Assembly: GCF_002002725.1 (NCBI RefSeq)
Contig: NZ_MUNW01000043.1
Location: 124,001-188,000 of the forward strand
DNA: 64,000 nucleotides
Direction of reading: 5' to 3'
Source of the DNA: Sinorhizobium sp. A49
GTDB taxonomy: Bacteria; Pseudomonadota; Alphaproteobacteria; Rhizobiales; Rhizobiaceae
This document shows positions 20,547 through 30,264 of this stretch, piece by piece. The notes under the pieces were generated by a model that saw only the letters and a program-made list of their open reading frames with translations, ran no database searches and was not told the DNA's origin. Each line of letters begins with the position of its first letter. Position 1 is the first letter of the stretch. The position numbers and the translations under genes were made by a program.

Positions 20547-23099
20547 TCAAAGCTCCCGCAGAACCGGCGCCGCCTTCTGGCCCAGCACACGCCAGGTACC
20601 TGCAAGCCCGATGCCGACCGTCATCACCAGCGCGATGACAACAGTCGCAACTGCGACATCCGGCAGGAAACTCGACGGCAGCTTCATGATCCGGCTGACG
20701 ACGAACCAGGCGGAAACACCGCCGGCAAACAGCGCAAAAACCGCGGTTGCAAGGCCAAGGATGATGTATTCGTAACTGAAGGCACGGATCAGCGTGGTGC
20801 GCGTGGCGCCGAGCGTCTTCAGCACCACGGCATCGTGGATGCGTGCCCTGTTGCCGGCGGCAAGCGCGCCGGCCAGCACCAGCACGGACGCGACGAGGGC
20901 CACGGCCGCAGCGGCCCGGATCGCCGTTGCCAGCTGTCCGAGAAGCGCGTTCACAATGTCGAGAGCGTCCTTCACCCGCACGCTGGTGATCGTCGGATAG
21001 GCGTTCGTGACCGCCTTCAGCACCGTCGCCTCTTCCTCGGGCGTCGCACCGGGATCGATCACCGTTGCCAGCCAGGCATGCGGCGCGCCGGCAAAGGTGT
21101 TCGGCGAGAACACCATCACGAAATTGATCGACAGCGATTCCCATTCGACATTGCGGAAGTTGGCGATCCTGGCGGTGATGTTGCGGCCGAGCACGTTGAC
21201 CGTCACCATGTCGCCGATCTTCAGTCCGAGTTCGCCCGCCTCTTCCGCCGAGAACGACACCAGCGGCTCGCCGCTGTAATCGGGCGCCCACCAGCGGCCT
21301 TCGGCAAGCGTCGAATTCTCGGGTTTGTTCTTGGCATAGGTGATGCCGCGATCGCCGCGCAGCACCCATTGGCCGCTCGGAGGAACGTTGCGGGCGTTCA
21401 CGTCCTCGCCGTTGAAGGCGATGATGCGGCCGCGCAGCATCGGCACCTCGATGACCTTGCCGTCAGGCATCGCGCCCTCGAGCAGGGTGCGGAACCCTTC
21501 GATTTCGCTTCCCTGGATGTCGACGAAGAAAAAGTTGGGCGCACGCTCGGCCATGCTGCCAGTCAACTCGCGCCGCAGATTGCCGTCGATCAGCGCAAGC
21601 GTGACGAGGAGCGCAAGGCCGAGGCCGAGCGACAGCACCACCGAGGGCGTGAGCGCCCCTGGCCGATGGATGTTACCGATCGCCAGCCGCAGCGACGGCG
21701 AACTCACCCGCGGGCTGCGACGTGCAAGCCAGGAGATCAGCAGCGAAACGGCACGCAGGACGATGAAGGCAAAGGCGATCGCACCCAGAAAGACCAACGA
21801 GATGTAGCGGTCATAGGCGGTGAAGATGGCAAGCCCCGCCAGCGCGCCGAGGCAGGCGAGCGCACCGGTGAGATACGGCCAGGCGGGAAAGCCCGAGGGA
21901 TCGAAGCCCTGCTGGCGAAAGAGCGCCGTTGCCGGAATGCCACGTGCCCGGCCGAGCGGCAGGATGGCAAAAGCAAGTGCCGTCAGCACGCCGAAAAGAG
22001 CGGCGATGCCGAGTGCACCGGGATAGAGACGGAATTCGGTCGAAATCGGCAACAGGTCGGCCAGGAACTGTGCGGCAACGAAGGGGATGAGCGCGCCGAG
22101 AACAAGCCCGATCGCAATGCCGATCAGCGCGATCAGCAGGATCTGCGCAAGATAGATCATCGCCACCAGCGAGGCTGGCGCGCCAAGGCACTTGAAGGTG
22201 GCGATAACGCTGCGTTTCTGATCGAGATAGGCGCGCACGGCATTGGCAACACCAACGCCGCCGACGATCAGGGCCGTCAGGCCCACAAGCGTCAGGAATT
22301 GAGAGAAGCGGGTGATATTGGCCGTCAGTGACGGGGCGGCGTTGGAGCTGGTACGGATCGACCAGCCTGCTGACGGAAAGCGCGTCTCGGCGTTCGTGCG
22401 CACAGCGGTCACCTGTGCCGGATCGCTGATCTTCACCTTGTAGCCGTGCTCGACCAGACTTCCCGTCTGCACGAGACCCGACGCGTCGAGCGCTTCGGCA
22501 GACACCATCAACCGCGGCGCAAAGCCGAAACCATCGGAGAGCGCATCCGGCTCGCGCACGATCGTGCCCGAAATCCTGATGCGGGCATTGCCGAGCAGGA
22601 TCTCGTCGCCAACGGAAATGCCAAGACGGTCGAGCAACAAGGGGGCGGCGACAGCCCCGAAACCGTCGCCCTGTCGCGCCAGCAAGTCAGCAAGCGGCTG
22701 ATCCGGCTGACTTTCGAGCTTGCCGTAGAGCGGATAGGCCGCATCGACAGCCTTCAATTCGACGAGCGCCTGGTTTGAGCCATCGGGCAAACGTGCCATC
22801 GAGCGCAATCCCGCTGAAACCGAGACCGGGCCTAGTCCGTCGAGGAACGCACGCTCCTCCGTCGTTGCCACACGATTGTTCAGCTCGAAGCGGATGTCGC
22901 CGGCAAGCAGCGCCTGCCCCTGCGACGCGATCGTCGCGGTGATCGATTGCGACAGCGAATTGACGCCTGCAATTGCCGCCGTGCCGAGCGCGATGCAGGC
23001 GAGGAAGATGTAGAACCCCTTGAGACCACCGCGCATTTCGCGCAGCGCCAGCCGCAGGGCGAGCATCGGACGCAACCGGATCGAAGCTGCCTCGCTCAT
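20547..23099 (-). CDS. ABC transporter permease, YbbP/FtsX type
   Basis: A large 850-residue inner-membrane permease with two FtsX-like blocks. An N-terminal TM segment precedes a long periplasmic domain (about 50-250), three TM segments (about 255-380), central TM helices (about 400-480), a second periplasmic domain (about 510-720) and three final TM segments. This is the topology of E. coli YbbP. It pairs with the ATPase encoded immediately upstream (ATGA overlap), and the esterase gene tesA is divergent, as in the ybbAP-tesA locus. Probably it extracts or moves hydrophobic molecules at the inner membrane. Confidence 0.9.
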   Translation of the reverse strand: MSEAASIRLRPMLALRLALREMRGGLKGFYIFLACIALGTAAIAGVNSLSQSITATIASQGQALLAGDIRFELNNRVATTEERAFLDGLGPVSVSAGLRSMARLPDGSNQALVELKAVDAAYPLYGKLESQPDQPLADLLARQGDGFGAVAAPLLLDRLGISVGDEILLGNARIRISGTIVREPDALSDGFGFAPRLMVSAEALDASGLVQTGSLVEHGYKVKISDPAQVTAVRTNAETRFPSAGWSIRTSSNAAPSLTANITRFSQFLTLVGLTALIVGGVGVANAVRAYLDQKRSVIATFKCLGAPASLVAMIYLAQILLIALIGIAIGLVLGALIPFVAAQFLADLLPISTEFRLYPGALGIAALFGVLTALAFAILPLGRARGIPATALFRQQGFDPSGFPAWPYLTGALACLGALAGLAIFTAYDRYISLVFLGAIAFAFIVLRAVSLLISWLARRSPRVSSPSLRLAIGNIHRPGALTPSVVLSLGLGLALLVTLALIDGNLRRELTGSMAERAPNFFFVDIQGSEIEGFRTLLEGAMPDGKVIEVPMLRGRIIAFNGEDVNARNVPPSGQWVLRGDRGITYAKNKPENSTLAEGRWWAPDYSGEPLVSFSAEEAGELGLKIGDMVTVNVLGRNITARIANFRNVEWESLSINFVMVFSPNTFAGAPHAWLATVIDPGATPEEEATVLKAVTNAYPTITSVRVKDALDIVNALLGQLATAIRAAAAVALVASVLVLAGALAAGNRARIHDAVVLKTLGATRTTLIRAFSYEYIILGLATAVFALFAGGVSAWFVVSRIMKLPSSFLPDVAVATVVIALVMTVGIGLAGTWRVLGQKAAPVLREL

Positions 23100-23821
23100 G
23101 CGGATGCCGCTTCCTGGCGTGGCGTTCCGGCGATCGGTTCGGGCGCGCCGCTGGAAATGATCTCGCCGGAGCGCACCCGCACCTGCCGCGAGCAACGGGC
23201 GGCCAGCGCCGCGTCATGGGTGACGAGCACGAGTGTCATGCCACGGTCACGCTGTTCGGCGAAAAGCAGATCGGCGATCTGCCGGCCCGTTTCGGCGTCG
23301 AGATTGCCGGTCGGTTCGTCGGCGATCAGCAGTTTCGGCGACGGCGCAAGCGCGCGGGCGATCGCCACGCGCTGCTGCTCGCCGCCGGAGAGCTGGCCGG
23401 GATAGTGGCTGAGCCGCTCGCCGAGGCCGACTGCGACGAGTTCCTTGCGCGCGATGTCGAAGGCGCCGGGAACATTGGCAAGCTCCAGCGGCACGGCAAC
23501 GTTTTCGAGCGCCGTCATGTTGGGGATGAGGTGAAAGGACTGGAAGACGATGCCGATGTTGCGCCCGCGGAAATCGGCCACCCGGTCCTCGCTCAGCCGA
23601 TGCAGCGGCGTACCGTCGATGACGATCTCGCCGCGATCCAGCCGTTCGAGACCGGCGAGCACCATGAGCAGTGTCGACTTGCCCGAACCGGAAGGCCCTA
23701 CGATGCCGACGGACTCTCCCGCATTTATGGTCAGGCTCATGCCTTTCAGCACATGCACCGAGGCTGCGGCCTCTCCGAGGGTGAGGTCGGCATTTTTGAG
23801 CTCGATGATGGTACTGGCCAA
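23096..23821 (-). CDS. ABC transporter ATP-binding protein, YbbA/LolD type
   Basis: A 241-residue ATPase of the MacB/LolD/YbbA clan. Walker A GPSGSGKST, Q-loop IGIVFQSFHLIPNMTALENV, signature LSGGEQQRVAIARAL, Walker B LLIADEPTGNLD and switch THDAAL are all intact. The start is likely TTG at 23821 (LASTIIELKNADLTL in the reading frame), with AGGG about nine bases upstream; the longer frame to 23890 would overlap tesA. The stop overlaps the permease start as ATGA, so the two are coupled. Confidence 0.92.
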   Translation of the reverse strand: MASTIIELKNADLTLGEAAASVHVLKGMSLTINAGESVGIVGPSGSGKSTLLMVLAGLERLDRGEIVIDGTPLHRLSEDRVADFRGRNIGIVFQSFHLIPNMTALENVAVPLELANVPGAFDIARKELVAVGLGERLSHYPGQLSGGEQQRVAIARALAPSPKLLIADEPTGNLDAETGRQIADLLFAEQRDRGMTLVLVTHDAALAARCSRQVRVRSGEIISSGAPEPIAGTPRQEAASA

Positions 23822-23888
23822 GCGAAATAACCCTATATGAAACGGAAAGAGAAAAAGAAAACGGCTCCCGCGATTTAGGAACAGACCC

Positions 23889-24530
23889 ATGGCATTAAAA
23901 GGTTTTCAACGGTTTTTCTTGGGGCTCGCAATGACAATTGCGTTATCGGCACCGGCAAGCGCCGAAACGATCAGCCTCGTCGGCTTCGGCGACAGCCTGA
24001 TGGCAGGGTACCAGCTGCCGCCGGAGGATGCCTTTCCGGCCCGACTTGAAAAGGCGCTGAAGGAAAAGGGTCTCGATGTCACTGTGGCCAACGCCGGCGT
24101 TTCCGGCGACACCAGTTCCGGCGGCCTTGCCCGCATCGACTGGTCGATACCCGACGGCACCAGGGGCGTCATTCTTGAGCTTGGCGCCAACGACGCGCTG
24201 CGCGGCATCCCGCCGGATGAAACCCGCAAGAACATCGAGGCGATGATCGCACGGCTGAAGGAACGCGGCATCGGCGTGCTGCTTGCCGGCATGATGGCGC
24301 CGCCGAACATGGGCGCCGACTACGCCGCCCGCTTCAACCCGATCTATCCGGAACTCGCACAGAAATACGGGCTCGAACTCTACCCCTTCTTCCTCGATGG
24401 CGTGGTCACCGACGCGGCACTCAAGCTCGAAGACGGCATGCATCCCAATGGCGACGGCGTCGGCATGATGGTCGAAAAGGCGCTGCCCACGGTCGAACGT
24501 TTCCTTGCAACACTGGCAAAGGCGGAGTGA
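23889..24530 (+). CDS. tesA: Periplasmic SGNH arylesterase / lysophospholipase TesA
   Basis: A 213-residue secreted GDSL hydrolase. The signal peptide covers about 1-25 (ALSAPASA). Catalytic elements are GFGDS36LMAGY (block I), the GVSGDTSSGG glycine (block II), LELGANDALRG (block III Asn) and DGMHPN (Asp-His pair, block V), equivalent to E. coli thioesterase I/protease I/lysophospholipase L1. It is divergent from the ybbA/ybbP-like ABC genes with 67 bases between starts, suggesting shared control and joint function on lipid-like substrates. Confidence 0.93.
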   Translation: MALKGFQRFFLGLAMTIALSAPASAETISLVGFGDSLMAGYQLPPEDAFPARLEKALKEKGLDVTVANAGVSGDTSSGGLARIDWSIPDGTRGVILELGANDALRGIPPDETRKNIEAMIARLKERGIGVLLAGMMAPPNMGADYAARFNPIYPELAQKYGLELYPFFLDGVVTDAALKLEDGMHPNGDGVGMMVEKALPTVERFLATLAKAE

Positions 24531-24644
24531 ACAAATCATCCACAGTTAAGAGAGTGTTAATATTCGCAAGCGTCAAATAGTAGTTGCCTGCAGACTCGAT
24601 GCGTGATTCGCTGAGACATCTGCAAGAGATTCGGGGAGCTCGCC

Positions 24645-25235
24645 ATGCCGAGACTATTCACCGCCCTCGAAATTCCGCGCAATGTTGCGATGAGTCTTTC
24701 ATTGCTGCGCGGAGGTCTTCCCGGAGCTCGCTGGATCGATGTGGAGAACTACCACATCACCTTGCGCTTTATTGGTGACGTCGACTGGCGCACCGCAGAC
24801 GAGATCATCGACAAGCTCGACCGGATCGAAAGACCGGAGTTCCAGCTCCAACTCACCGGCACCGGTGCCTTCGGCTCGAAGAAACCGCATTCCGTCTGGG
24901 CCGGGGTCAGCAATCACCCGGAAATGTACGCGCTGCAGGCCGAAATCGAGCGCATCTGCCAGAGGCTCAGGCTGCCTGCGGATCCGCGCAAGTTCACGCC
25001 GCATGTCACGCTTGCAAGGCTGCGCTCCAGCCGCGTCGAGGATGTGGTCGAATATCTTTCCGGCCGCGGCAACTTCATGGCCTCGCCCTTCACCGTTTCA
25101 CGCTTCGTGCTGTTGTCGTCACGCGATTCGGTCGGCGGTGGCCCCTACCTCACCGAAGAGGTATTTCCGCTTCACGAAGCCCGCTCTTCGAGCCTGTCCA
25201 GCAACGACGAGCATCCGGCTTCCAACATCTGGTAG
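24645..25235 (+). CDS. thpR: RNA 2',3'-cyclic phosphodiesterase ThpR
   Basis: A 2H-superfamily phosphoesterase that opens 2',3'-cyclic phosphates on RNA ends, formerly called 2'-5' RNA ligase. The two HxT motifs are H37-I-T39 (YHITLRF) and H120-V-T122 (PHVTLARL), correctly spaced in a 196-residue protein. The C-terminal 21 residues (after VFPLHEA) are Ser/Asn-rich and encoded over the 3' end of the opposite phosphatase gene. The start ATG 24645 has GGGGAG upstream. Confidence 0.92.
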   Translation: MPRLFTALEIPRNVAMSLSLLRGGLPGARWIDVENYHITLRFIGDVDWRTADEIIDKLDRIERPEFQLQLTGTGAFGSKKPHSVWAGVSNHPEMYALQAEIERICQRLRLPADPRKFTPHVTLARLRSSRVEDVVEYLSGRGNFMASPFTVSRFVLLSSRDSVGGGPYLTEEVFPLHEARSSSLSSNDEHPASNIW

Positions 25236-25648
25236 AGCCGTTCGAACGCTTCAGGGCCGTCATAATAGGGATCAGGCACGTCCTGGTCCCGCCCCGAAGC
25301 GTAAGCGAGAAACAGGTCGACTTTGCCGGCCAGACCGGACGGCGCAATCTGGCGAAGGGTGCTGACGTTTTCTCCATCCATGCCGAGAATGAGATCGAAA
25401 GCCTCAAAGTCGGCCTTCGAAACCTTGCGCCCGCGAAGCCCCGCAATATCGATATCGTGGCGGCGTGCCGCCTCGATCGACCGGCGGTCCGGCGGATCGC
25501 CGATATGCCATGCGCCCGTGCCCGCCGAATCGACGGTGATCTGCGACGCCAACCCTTGCCGTGCGGCGCATTCGCGAAGCACGCCTTCGGCCAGCGGTGA
25601 ACGGCAGATATTGCCGAGACAAACAAAAAGAATTCGGATCGGTTTCAT
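25172..25648 (-). CDS. Low-molecular-weight protein tyrosine phosphatase
   Basis: A 158-residue cytoplasmic phosphatase. The P-loop C10-LGNICR16-S17 lies right at the N-terminus after ILFV, and the general-acid loop is DVPDPYYDG. It includes the [16 protein letters not shown] segment typical of the class. Substrates are not evident, as no exopolysaccharide kinase genes lie nearby. An alternative ATG at 25657 would add three residues. Its 3' end overlaps the convergent thpR gene by 64 bases. Confidence 0.93.
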   Translation of the reverse strand: MKPIRILFVCLGNICRSPLAEGVLRECAARQGLASQITVDSAGTGAWHIGDPPDRRSIEAARRHDIDIAGLRGRKVSKADFEAFDLILGMDGENVSTLRQIAPSGLAGKVDLFLAYASGRDQDVPDPYYDGPEAFERLYQMLEAGCSSLLDRLEERAS

Positions 25649-25732
25649 GCTATCCATTTCAAGGAGATAGGGGCAGGTCGACATATACGCGGCCATGCAG
25701 CCTTCGAACAGGGATTGAGTTGGGAGGAACGG

Positions 25733-26050
25733 ATGAGGCCTGAGAAACTCGACGAGGCGACGATCGCCGAGCAGCTGCACAAGATGGAAGGGTGGGTCAG
25801 GGCTGAAGACGGCGCCTCGATCTGGAAGGCTTTTCGCTTCAAGAATTTCGTCGAGGCCTTCGGCTTCATGACGGAGATGGCGATCGTTGCCGAAAAGCTC
25901 GATCACCACCCGGAATGGTTCAACGTCTACAATCGCGTCGACGTCACGCTGACGACGCACGACGCGAGCGGCCTGACGGATCTCGACTTCAAGCTGGCCA
26001 CCAGAATGGACAAGGCAGCGGCGGGTCGTATGCCGGACCATTTGAAATAG
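25733..26050 (+). CDS. phhB: Pterin-4a-carbinolamine dehydratase
   Basis: Dehydrates 4a-hydroxytetrahydropterin to recycle the cofactor of aromatic amino acid hydroxylases. The 105-residue product has the active-site motif EKLDH58-H59-P60-EW62 and H76 in LTTHD. I take the ATG at 25733 because GGAGG stands five bases before it; a TTG at 25715 would include the ribosome site in the coding sequence. No phenylalanine hydroxylase gene is seen in the window. Divergent from the phosphatase gene, 84 bases apart. Confidence 0.93.
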   Translation: MRPEKLDEATIAEQLHKMEGWVRAEDGASIWKAFRFKNFVEAFGFMTEMAIVAEKLDHHPEWFNVYNRVDVTLTTHDASGLTDLDFKLATRMDKAAAGRMPDHLK

Positions 26051-26110
26051 ATTTGAAATGGGTCTGGCACTTCCCATATTGTGGAGCGTTGCAACATCGG
26101 AAATGAGGCG

Positions 26111-26488
26111 ATGGACGACGTAAAGATTGGTGAAATTCTCCTGCCCGGCGAAGAATCCGAACAGGAGCGCAGGGAAAAGCGCATCAAGCGGCGCTTCTGG
26201 CCGACCTTTCGTCGCGCCGCTCGCCAGATACCGTTCAGCCGCGAACTCGTCGCCGCCTATTACTGCGCCATCGACCCGAAGACCCCGACGCGCACGCGCG
26301 GCATCCTGCTGGCGGCGCTCGCCTATTTCGTGCTGCCGCTCGATTTCCTCCCCGATTTCCTCGCCGTCGTCGGCTTTTCCGATGACGTCGCGGTTCTGAC
26401 CGCCGCGTTCGCCGCTATCAGCGGGCAGATCAAGGAAGCCCACTACCTCAAGGCCGACGAAACGCTGGCCGACAATCCCGAGGAATGA
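26111..26488 (+). CDS. YkvA/DUF1232 family protein
   Basis: A 125-residue protein of unknown function. A basic N-terminal half (RREKRIKRRFWPTFRRAARQI) is followed by the DUF1232 core with two hydrophobic helices: TRTRGILLAALAYFVLPLDF, LPDFLAVVGFSDDVAVL. The PLDFxPDFxxxxGxxDD pattern is the family hallmark. It probably associates with the inner membrane. It lies 60 bases after phhB and may be co-transcribed, though no functional link is known. Confidence 0.87.
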   Translation: MDDVKIGEILLPGEESEQERREKRIKRRFWPTFRRAARQIPFSRELVAAYYCAIDPKTPTRTRGILLAALAYFVLPLDFLPDFLAVVGFSDDVAVLTAAFAAISGQIKEAHYLKADETLADNPEE

Positions 26489-26897
26489 CTGCGGGAAACG
26501 CGGTGTATTCGCAACTGCGCCGTATTCCTGCCCAAAAGTCAAACTCTTGCCCGATTCTTTGTGGCATAGACATTTCAGGATGGCGCGCGTCGAAACGTCT
26601 TGGTTGAGGCGAAGCGTTGTCTGGAATGGCTTGGGGCAGGAAACTATCCGAGAGAGCGATCTGAGGCGACGACCATTCGACGCCGTAGGAGCGCCTCGAA
26701 AAATCGACGGACGGCAGATCTGCGGATGCGGTTGCGAAGCCCAGAAATGCTTCGTTTCGGGGCTGGAACCAGCGGATTTTGGCCCTCGTTGACGGTTTGG
26801 TAACCTGAATTAAGTCACAACAAATGAAATCATGACTACGCGTCGCCCGTCTGACCTGTTTCGGGTGATCGAAAAGCAAGAAAAGCGGCAGGACCTC
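26489..26897. other. Intergenic region upstream of the IalB-family gene
   Basis: 409 bases. A TTGACG hexamer at 26789 could be a -35, but no good -10 lies at the right distance. No credible gene or strong hairpin was seen. Confidence 0.45.
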
Positions 26898-27401
26898 ATG
26901 TTTGTAAGAAAGATCGCAACCGCAATCGCACTCGTTCTGGCAACCGCCAGCATGGCTGCCGCCCAGTCTCCGACGCGCATCCAGCAGTTCAACGCCTGGG
27001 GCGCCTATTCCTACAATTCCGGCGGCGGCAAGGTCTGCTATGTCCTGTCGGTTCCGAAGGAAAAGAGCCCTGCTGGCGTCGACCACGGCGACATCTTCTT
27101 CCTGGTTTCCCAGCGCCCCGGCCAGAACATCAGCTATGAGCCGCAGGCGATGATGGGCTATCCGCTGCAGGAGAACTCCAAGGTCAACGTCGTCATCGAC
27201 GGCCGCACCTTCGTGATGTTCACCAAGGGCAACTCCGCCTGGGTCGAGAACGCGGCTGAAGAGCCGGCGCTCGTCGCAGCGATGAAGACCGGTAAGGCCA
27301 TGTCGGTCAACGCCAAGTCCCGCAAGGGAACCACGACCACCTACGCCTATTCGCTGTCGGGCATTTCGGCTGCGCTGAAGCAGATCGAAGCCTGCAAGTA
27401 A
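26898..27401 (+). CDS. Invasion-associated locus B (IalB) family protein
   Basis: A 167-residue secreted protein of the InvLocB family, named for Bartonella IalB but common in non-pathogenic rhizobia, where the role is unknown. The signal peptide covers about 1-22 (ALVLATASMAAAQ). The mature part has FNAWGAYSYNSGGGKVCYVLS, PQAMMGYPLQENSKV, FVMFTKGNSAWVENAAEEPALVAAMKTG and ends LKQIEACK; two cysteines may form a disulfide. Start ATG 26898 has AGGA at a good distance. A terminator follows. Confidence 0.9.
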   Translation: MFVRKIATAIALVLATASMAAAQSPTRIQQFNAWGAYSYNSGGGKVCYVLSVPKEKSPAGVDHGDIFFLVSQRPGQNISYEPQAMMGYPLQENSKVNVVIDGRTFVMFTKGNSAWVENAAEEPALVAAMKTGKAMSVNAKSRKGTTTTYAYSLSGISAALKQIEACK

Positions 27402-27426
27402 GCCTTCGCCTCCATGGCGAGGATGA

Positions 27427-27453
27427 GGCCGGCGCTCGACGCCGGCCTTTTTG
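27427..27453 (+). terminator. Rho-independent terminator of the IalB-family gene
   Basis: An 8- to 9-bp GC stem (27427-27435 and 27441-27449), loop CTCGA, followed by TTTTT, 26 bases past the stop. Confidence 0.88.
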
Positions 27454-27632
27454 TATTCAGGATCGACTGCGCGTGACTCCGGGCCAAAACAATGCTAAAG
27501 CCCCGGCAAATTCAGAGCCCCCGCGCCCCAATGGCCGCGCTTGAAGGCTCGACCGATTTCAATTCGAGCATCAGGACAATCTCCGGACCCCTTCTCCGGA
27601 CGGGCGTTTTCTGTACGACAGGACACCAGAGC

Positions 27633-28868
27633 ATGGCAGCCACTGAAATCTTGAACCGGGTGGATACCGTCAAGGCACCGCAGGCACGCAGCGCGCCACA
27701 AGCCGAGAAGCCTTCGCTGATCGGGCTCTTGCGCGAGGACATGGCCAAGGCGCTGGTCGAAAAGGGCGTTCCCGAGCGTCAGGTGAAGATGCGGGTCAGC
27801 CAGCTGTGGCACTGGCTCTATGTGCGCGGCGTTTCCGATTTCGACGAGATGCTCAACGTCTCCAAGGACATGCGCGAGATGCTGAAGCAGCATTTCACCA
27901 TCGCCCGGCCTGAGATCGTCGAGGAGCAGACATCGGGCGACGGCACCCGCAAGTGGCTGCTGCGCTTTCCCGCCCGTGGCGCCGGCCGCCCTGTCGAGAT
28001 CGAAACGGTCTACATCCCCGAGGAAGGCCGCGGCACGCTGTGCATTTCCAGCCAGGTCGGCTGCACGCTCACCTGTTCCTTCTGTCACACCGGCACGCAG
28101 AAGCTGGTGCGCAACCTGACGGCCGAAGAAATCCTGGCGCAGCTGCTGCTGGCGCGCGACCGGCTCGGCGATTTCCCCGAGCGCGACACACCCCAGGGCG
28201 CGATCGTGCCGGCCGAAGGCCGCAAGATTACCAACGTCGTCATGATGGGCATGGGCGAGCCGCTCTACAATTTCGAAGAGGTCAAGACTGCGCTTTTGAT
28301 CGCCTCCGACGGCGAGGGCCTGTCGCTCTCCAAGCGCCGCATCACGCTGTCGACCTCCGGCATCGTGCCCGAAATCTACAGGACCGGCGACGAGATCGGC
28401 GTCATGCTGGCGATCTCGCTGCACGCCGTTCGCGACGACCTGCGCGACATGCTGGTGCCGATCAACAAGAAGTATCCGCTGAAGGAACTGATGGACGCCT
28501 GCCGCGCCTATCCCGGCCTATCGAACGCCCGCCGCATTACCTTCGAATATGTGATGCTGAAGGACGTCAACGACAGCCTCGAGGACGCCAAGGAACTGAT
28601 CAAGCTCCTGAAGGGCGTGCCGGCGAAGATCAACCTCATCCCGTTCAACCCCTGGCCGGGCACCAATTACCAGTGTTCCGACTGGGAGCAGATCGAGAAG
28701 TTTGCCGACTTCATCAATCAGGCCGGCTATGCCTCGCCGATCCGCACGCCGCGCGGCCGCGACATCCTTGCCGCCTGCGGCCAGCTGAAGTCCGAGTCCG
28801 AGCGTATGCGAAAGGTCGACCGCCTCGCCTTCGAAGCGATGATGATCGCCAACCACGGCGAGGACTGA
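27633..28868 (+). CDS. rlmN: Dual-specificity RNA methyltransferase RlmN
   Basis: A radical-SAM enzyme making m2A2503 in 23S rRNA and m2A37 in some tRNAs. The 411-residue protein has the cluster motif C144-TLT-C148-SF-C151, [23 protein letters not shown] and the C-terminal catalytic-cysteine region [13 protein letters not shown] chose the ATG at 27633 ([11 protein letters not shown]); the frame is open to 27492, but the extra part is dissimilar to the family and sits right after the terminator. A single gene. Confidence 0.95.
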   Translation: MAATEILNRVDTVKAPQARSAPQAEKPSLIGLLREDMAKALVEKGVPERQVKMRVSQLWHWLYVRGVSDFDEMLNVSKDMREMLKQHFTIARPEIVEEQTSGDGTRKWLLRFPARGAGRPVEIETVYIPEEGRGTLCISSQVGCTLTCSFCHTGTQKLVRNLTAEEILAQLLLARDRLGDFPERDTPQGAIVPAEGRKITNVVMMGMGEPLYNFEEVKTALLIASDGEGLSLSKRRITLSTSGIVPEIYRTGDEIGVMLAISLHAVRDDLRDMLVPINKKYPLKELMDACRAYPGLSNARRITFEYVMLKDVNDSLEDAKELIKLLKGVPAKINLIPFNPWPGTNYQCSDWEQIEKFADFINQAGYASPIRTPRGRDILAACGQLKSESERMRKVDRLAFEAMMIANHGED

Positions 28869-29084
28869 GGCACGAGAGACGTGCGACGTGTTCCTTCGCG
28901 CGCACGTCACGTTTCACGCCTTAAAGACGATTCGCAACATCTTCGGATTGTGTCGATCCGCGCCACCTCAACCGCAGGCATGTCGTGATCAATGAAGAAC
29001 TTTGATGGGTGATGCAATTCCTATCGATTGATTTCATGGTCCCGGTTTCCTAAGAAAGCGGGCAATCAATCCAGGAGGACACCC

Positions 29085-30038
29085 ATGCGCTCACTTCTCA
29101 TCGCCCTTGCCGCCACGGTGGCATTTACCCTGCCTGCACGCGCCGATGAGGTGACTGTCGCCGTAACCGCGATCGTCGAGCATCCGGCTCTCGATGCAGC
29201 CCGCGACGGCGTGAAGGACGCGCTGAAGGCCGCTGGCTACAAGGAAGGCGAGAACCTCAAGTTCCTCTACGAGTCGGCCCAGGGCAACCCGGCAACCGCC
29301 GCGCAGATCGCCCGCCAGTTCGCCGGCGAAGCGCCAAACGTCATCGTCCCGATCTCCACCCCGTCTGCCCAGGCCGTCGTTTCCTCGACGCGCGACATTC
29401 CGGTGGTCTTCACCGCCGTGTCCGACCCGATCGGCGCACAACTGGTCAAGGACATGGACAAGCCGGGCGGCAACGTCACCGGCCTTTCTGACATGTCGCC
29501 GGTCGCCGAGCACGTAGCGCTGATCAAGGAAATCCTGCCGAACGTCAAGTCGATCGGCTATCTCTACAATTCCGGCGAAGCCAACTCCGTATCGCTTCTG
29601 GCAGTGCTGAAGACGGAAGCTGAAAAGGCCGGCCTGACCGTGGTCGAGTCCGCCGCGACGAAGTCCGCCGAGGTCCAGGGTGCTGCCCGCGCGCTCGTCG
29701 GCCGTGCCGATGCGATTTACGTCCCGACCGACAACACGATCATCTCCGCCCTCGAAGGTGCCGTTGCCGTGGCTGAGGAAGCCAAGCTGCCGCTCTTCAC
29801 CGCCGACACGGATTCGGTCTCGCGCGGCTCGCTCGCAGCCCTCGGCTTCAACTACTACGACGTCGGCAAGCAGACCGGCGAAATCGTCGTTCGCATCCTC
29901 AAGGGTGAAAACCCGGGTGACATCGCCGTCAAGGTTGCCGCCGGTTCCGACCTGGTGATCAACAAGAAGGCCGCCGAAAAGATGGGCGTCACCCTTCCGG
30001 AAAGTGTCGTCAAGCGCGCCACACGCGTTGTCGAATAA
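29085..30038 (+). CDS. ABC transporter substrate-binding protein, TrpX-like (ABC_sub_bind)
   Basis: A 317-residue periplasmic binding protein of the family including streptococcal tryptophan binder TrpX. The signal peptide covers about 1-19 (AFTLPARA). Features include VTAIVEHPALDAARDGVKDAL, AQIARQFAGEAPNVIVPISTPSAQA, FTAVSDPIGAQLV and GFNYYDVGKQTGEIVVRILKG, all typical. Start ATG 29085 follows CAGGAGG. With the permease and ATPase downstream it forms a complete importer; the ligand (aromatic amino acid or other) is not proven. Confidence 0.9.
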   Translation: MRSLLIALAATVAFTLPARADEVTVAVTAIVEHPALDAARDGVKDALKAAGYKEGENLKFLYESAQGNPATAAQIARQFAGEAPNVIVPISTPSAQAVVSSTRDIPVVFTAVSDPIGAQLVKDMDKPGGNVTGLSDMSPVAEHVALIKEILPNVKSIGYLYNSGEANSVSLLAVLKTEAEKAGLTVVESAATKSAEVQGAARALVGRADAIYVPTDNTIISALEGAVAVAEEAKLPLFTADTDSVSRGSLAALGFNYYDVGKQTGEIVVRILKGENPGDIAVKVAAGSDLVINKKAAEKMGVTLPESVVKRATRVVE

Positions 30039-30078
30039 GGCTTCGAGCCTTTTCAGGTTCAAGTTTATTGCGTTTTGG

Positions 30079-30103
30079 CCGCCCTCGTTCCATACGAGGG
30101 CGG
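30079..30103 (+). other. Hairpin between binding-protein and permease genes
   Basis: A perfect 9-bp GC-rich stem (30079-30087, 30095-30103) with loop TTCCATA, no T-tract. Such hairpins after binding-protein genes usually stabilise the upstream mRNA or attenuate the downstream genes, giving excess binding protein. Confidence 0.55.
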
Positions 30104-30264
30104 TTCGTTATGGGAGCACCGCGTTTCGTTCGGTACGCGCAGGCACGCTCTTGAAGTTTGAAGCTGCGCCGACGCCGGATCTTGGGCCGTCATGCGCCAA
30201 CCGGGGACGCCGCGCCGACATAAAAACCTAAAGGTGCGGCAGGACAAAAAAGAGGGTCGGGGAT

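Noticed and set aside
26789-26817. Promoter for the IalB-family gene starting at TTGACG
   Set aside because: The -35 match is good, but no acceptable -10 lies 16-18 bases downstream.
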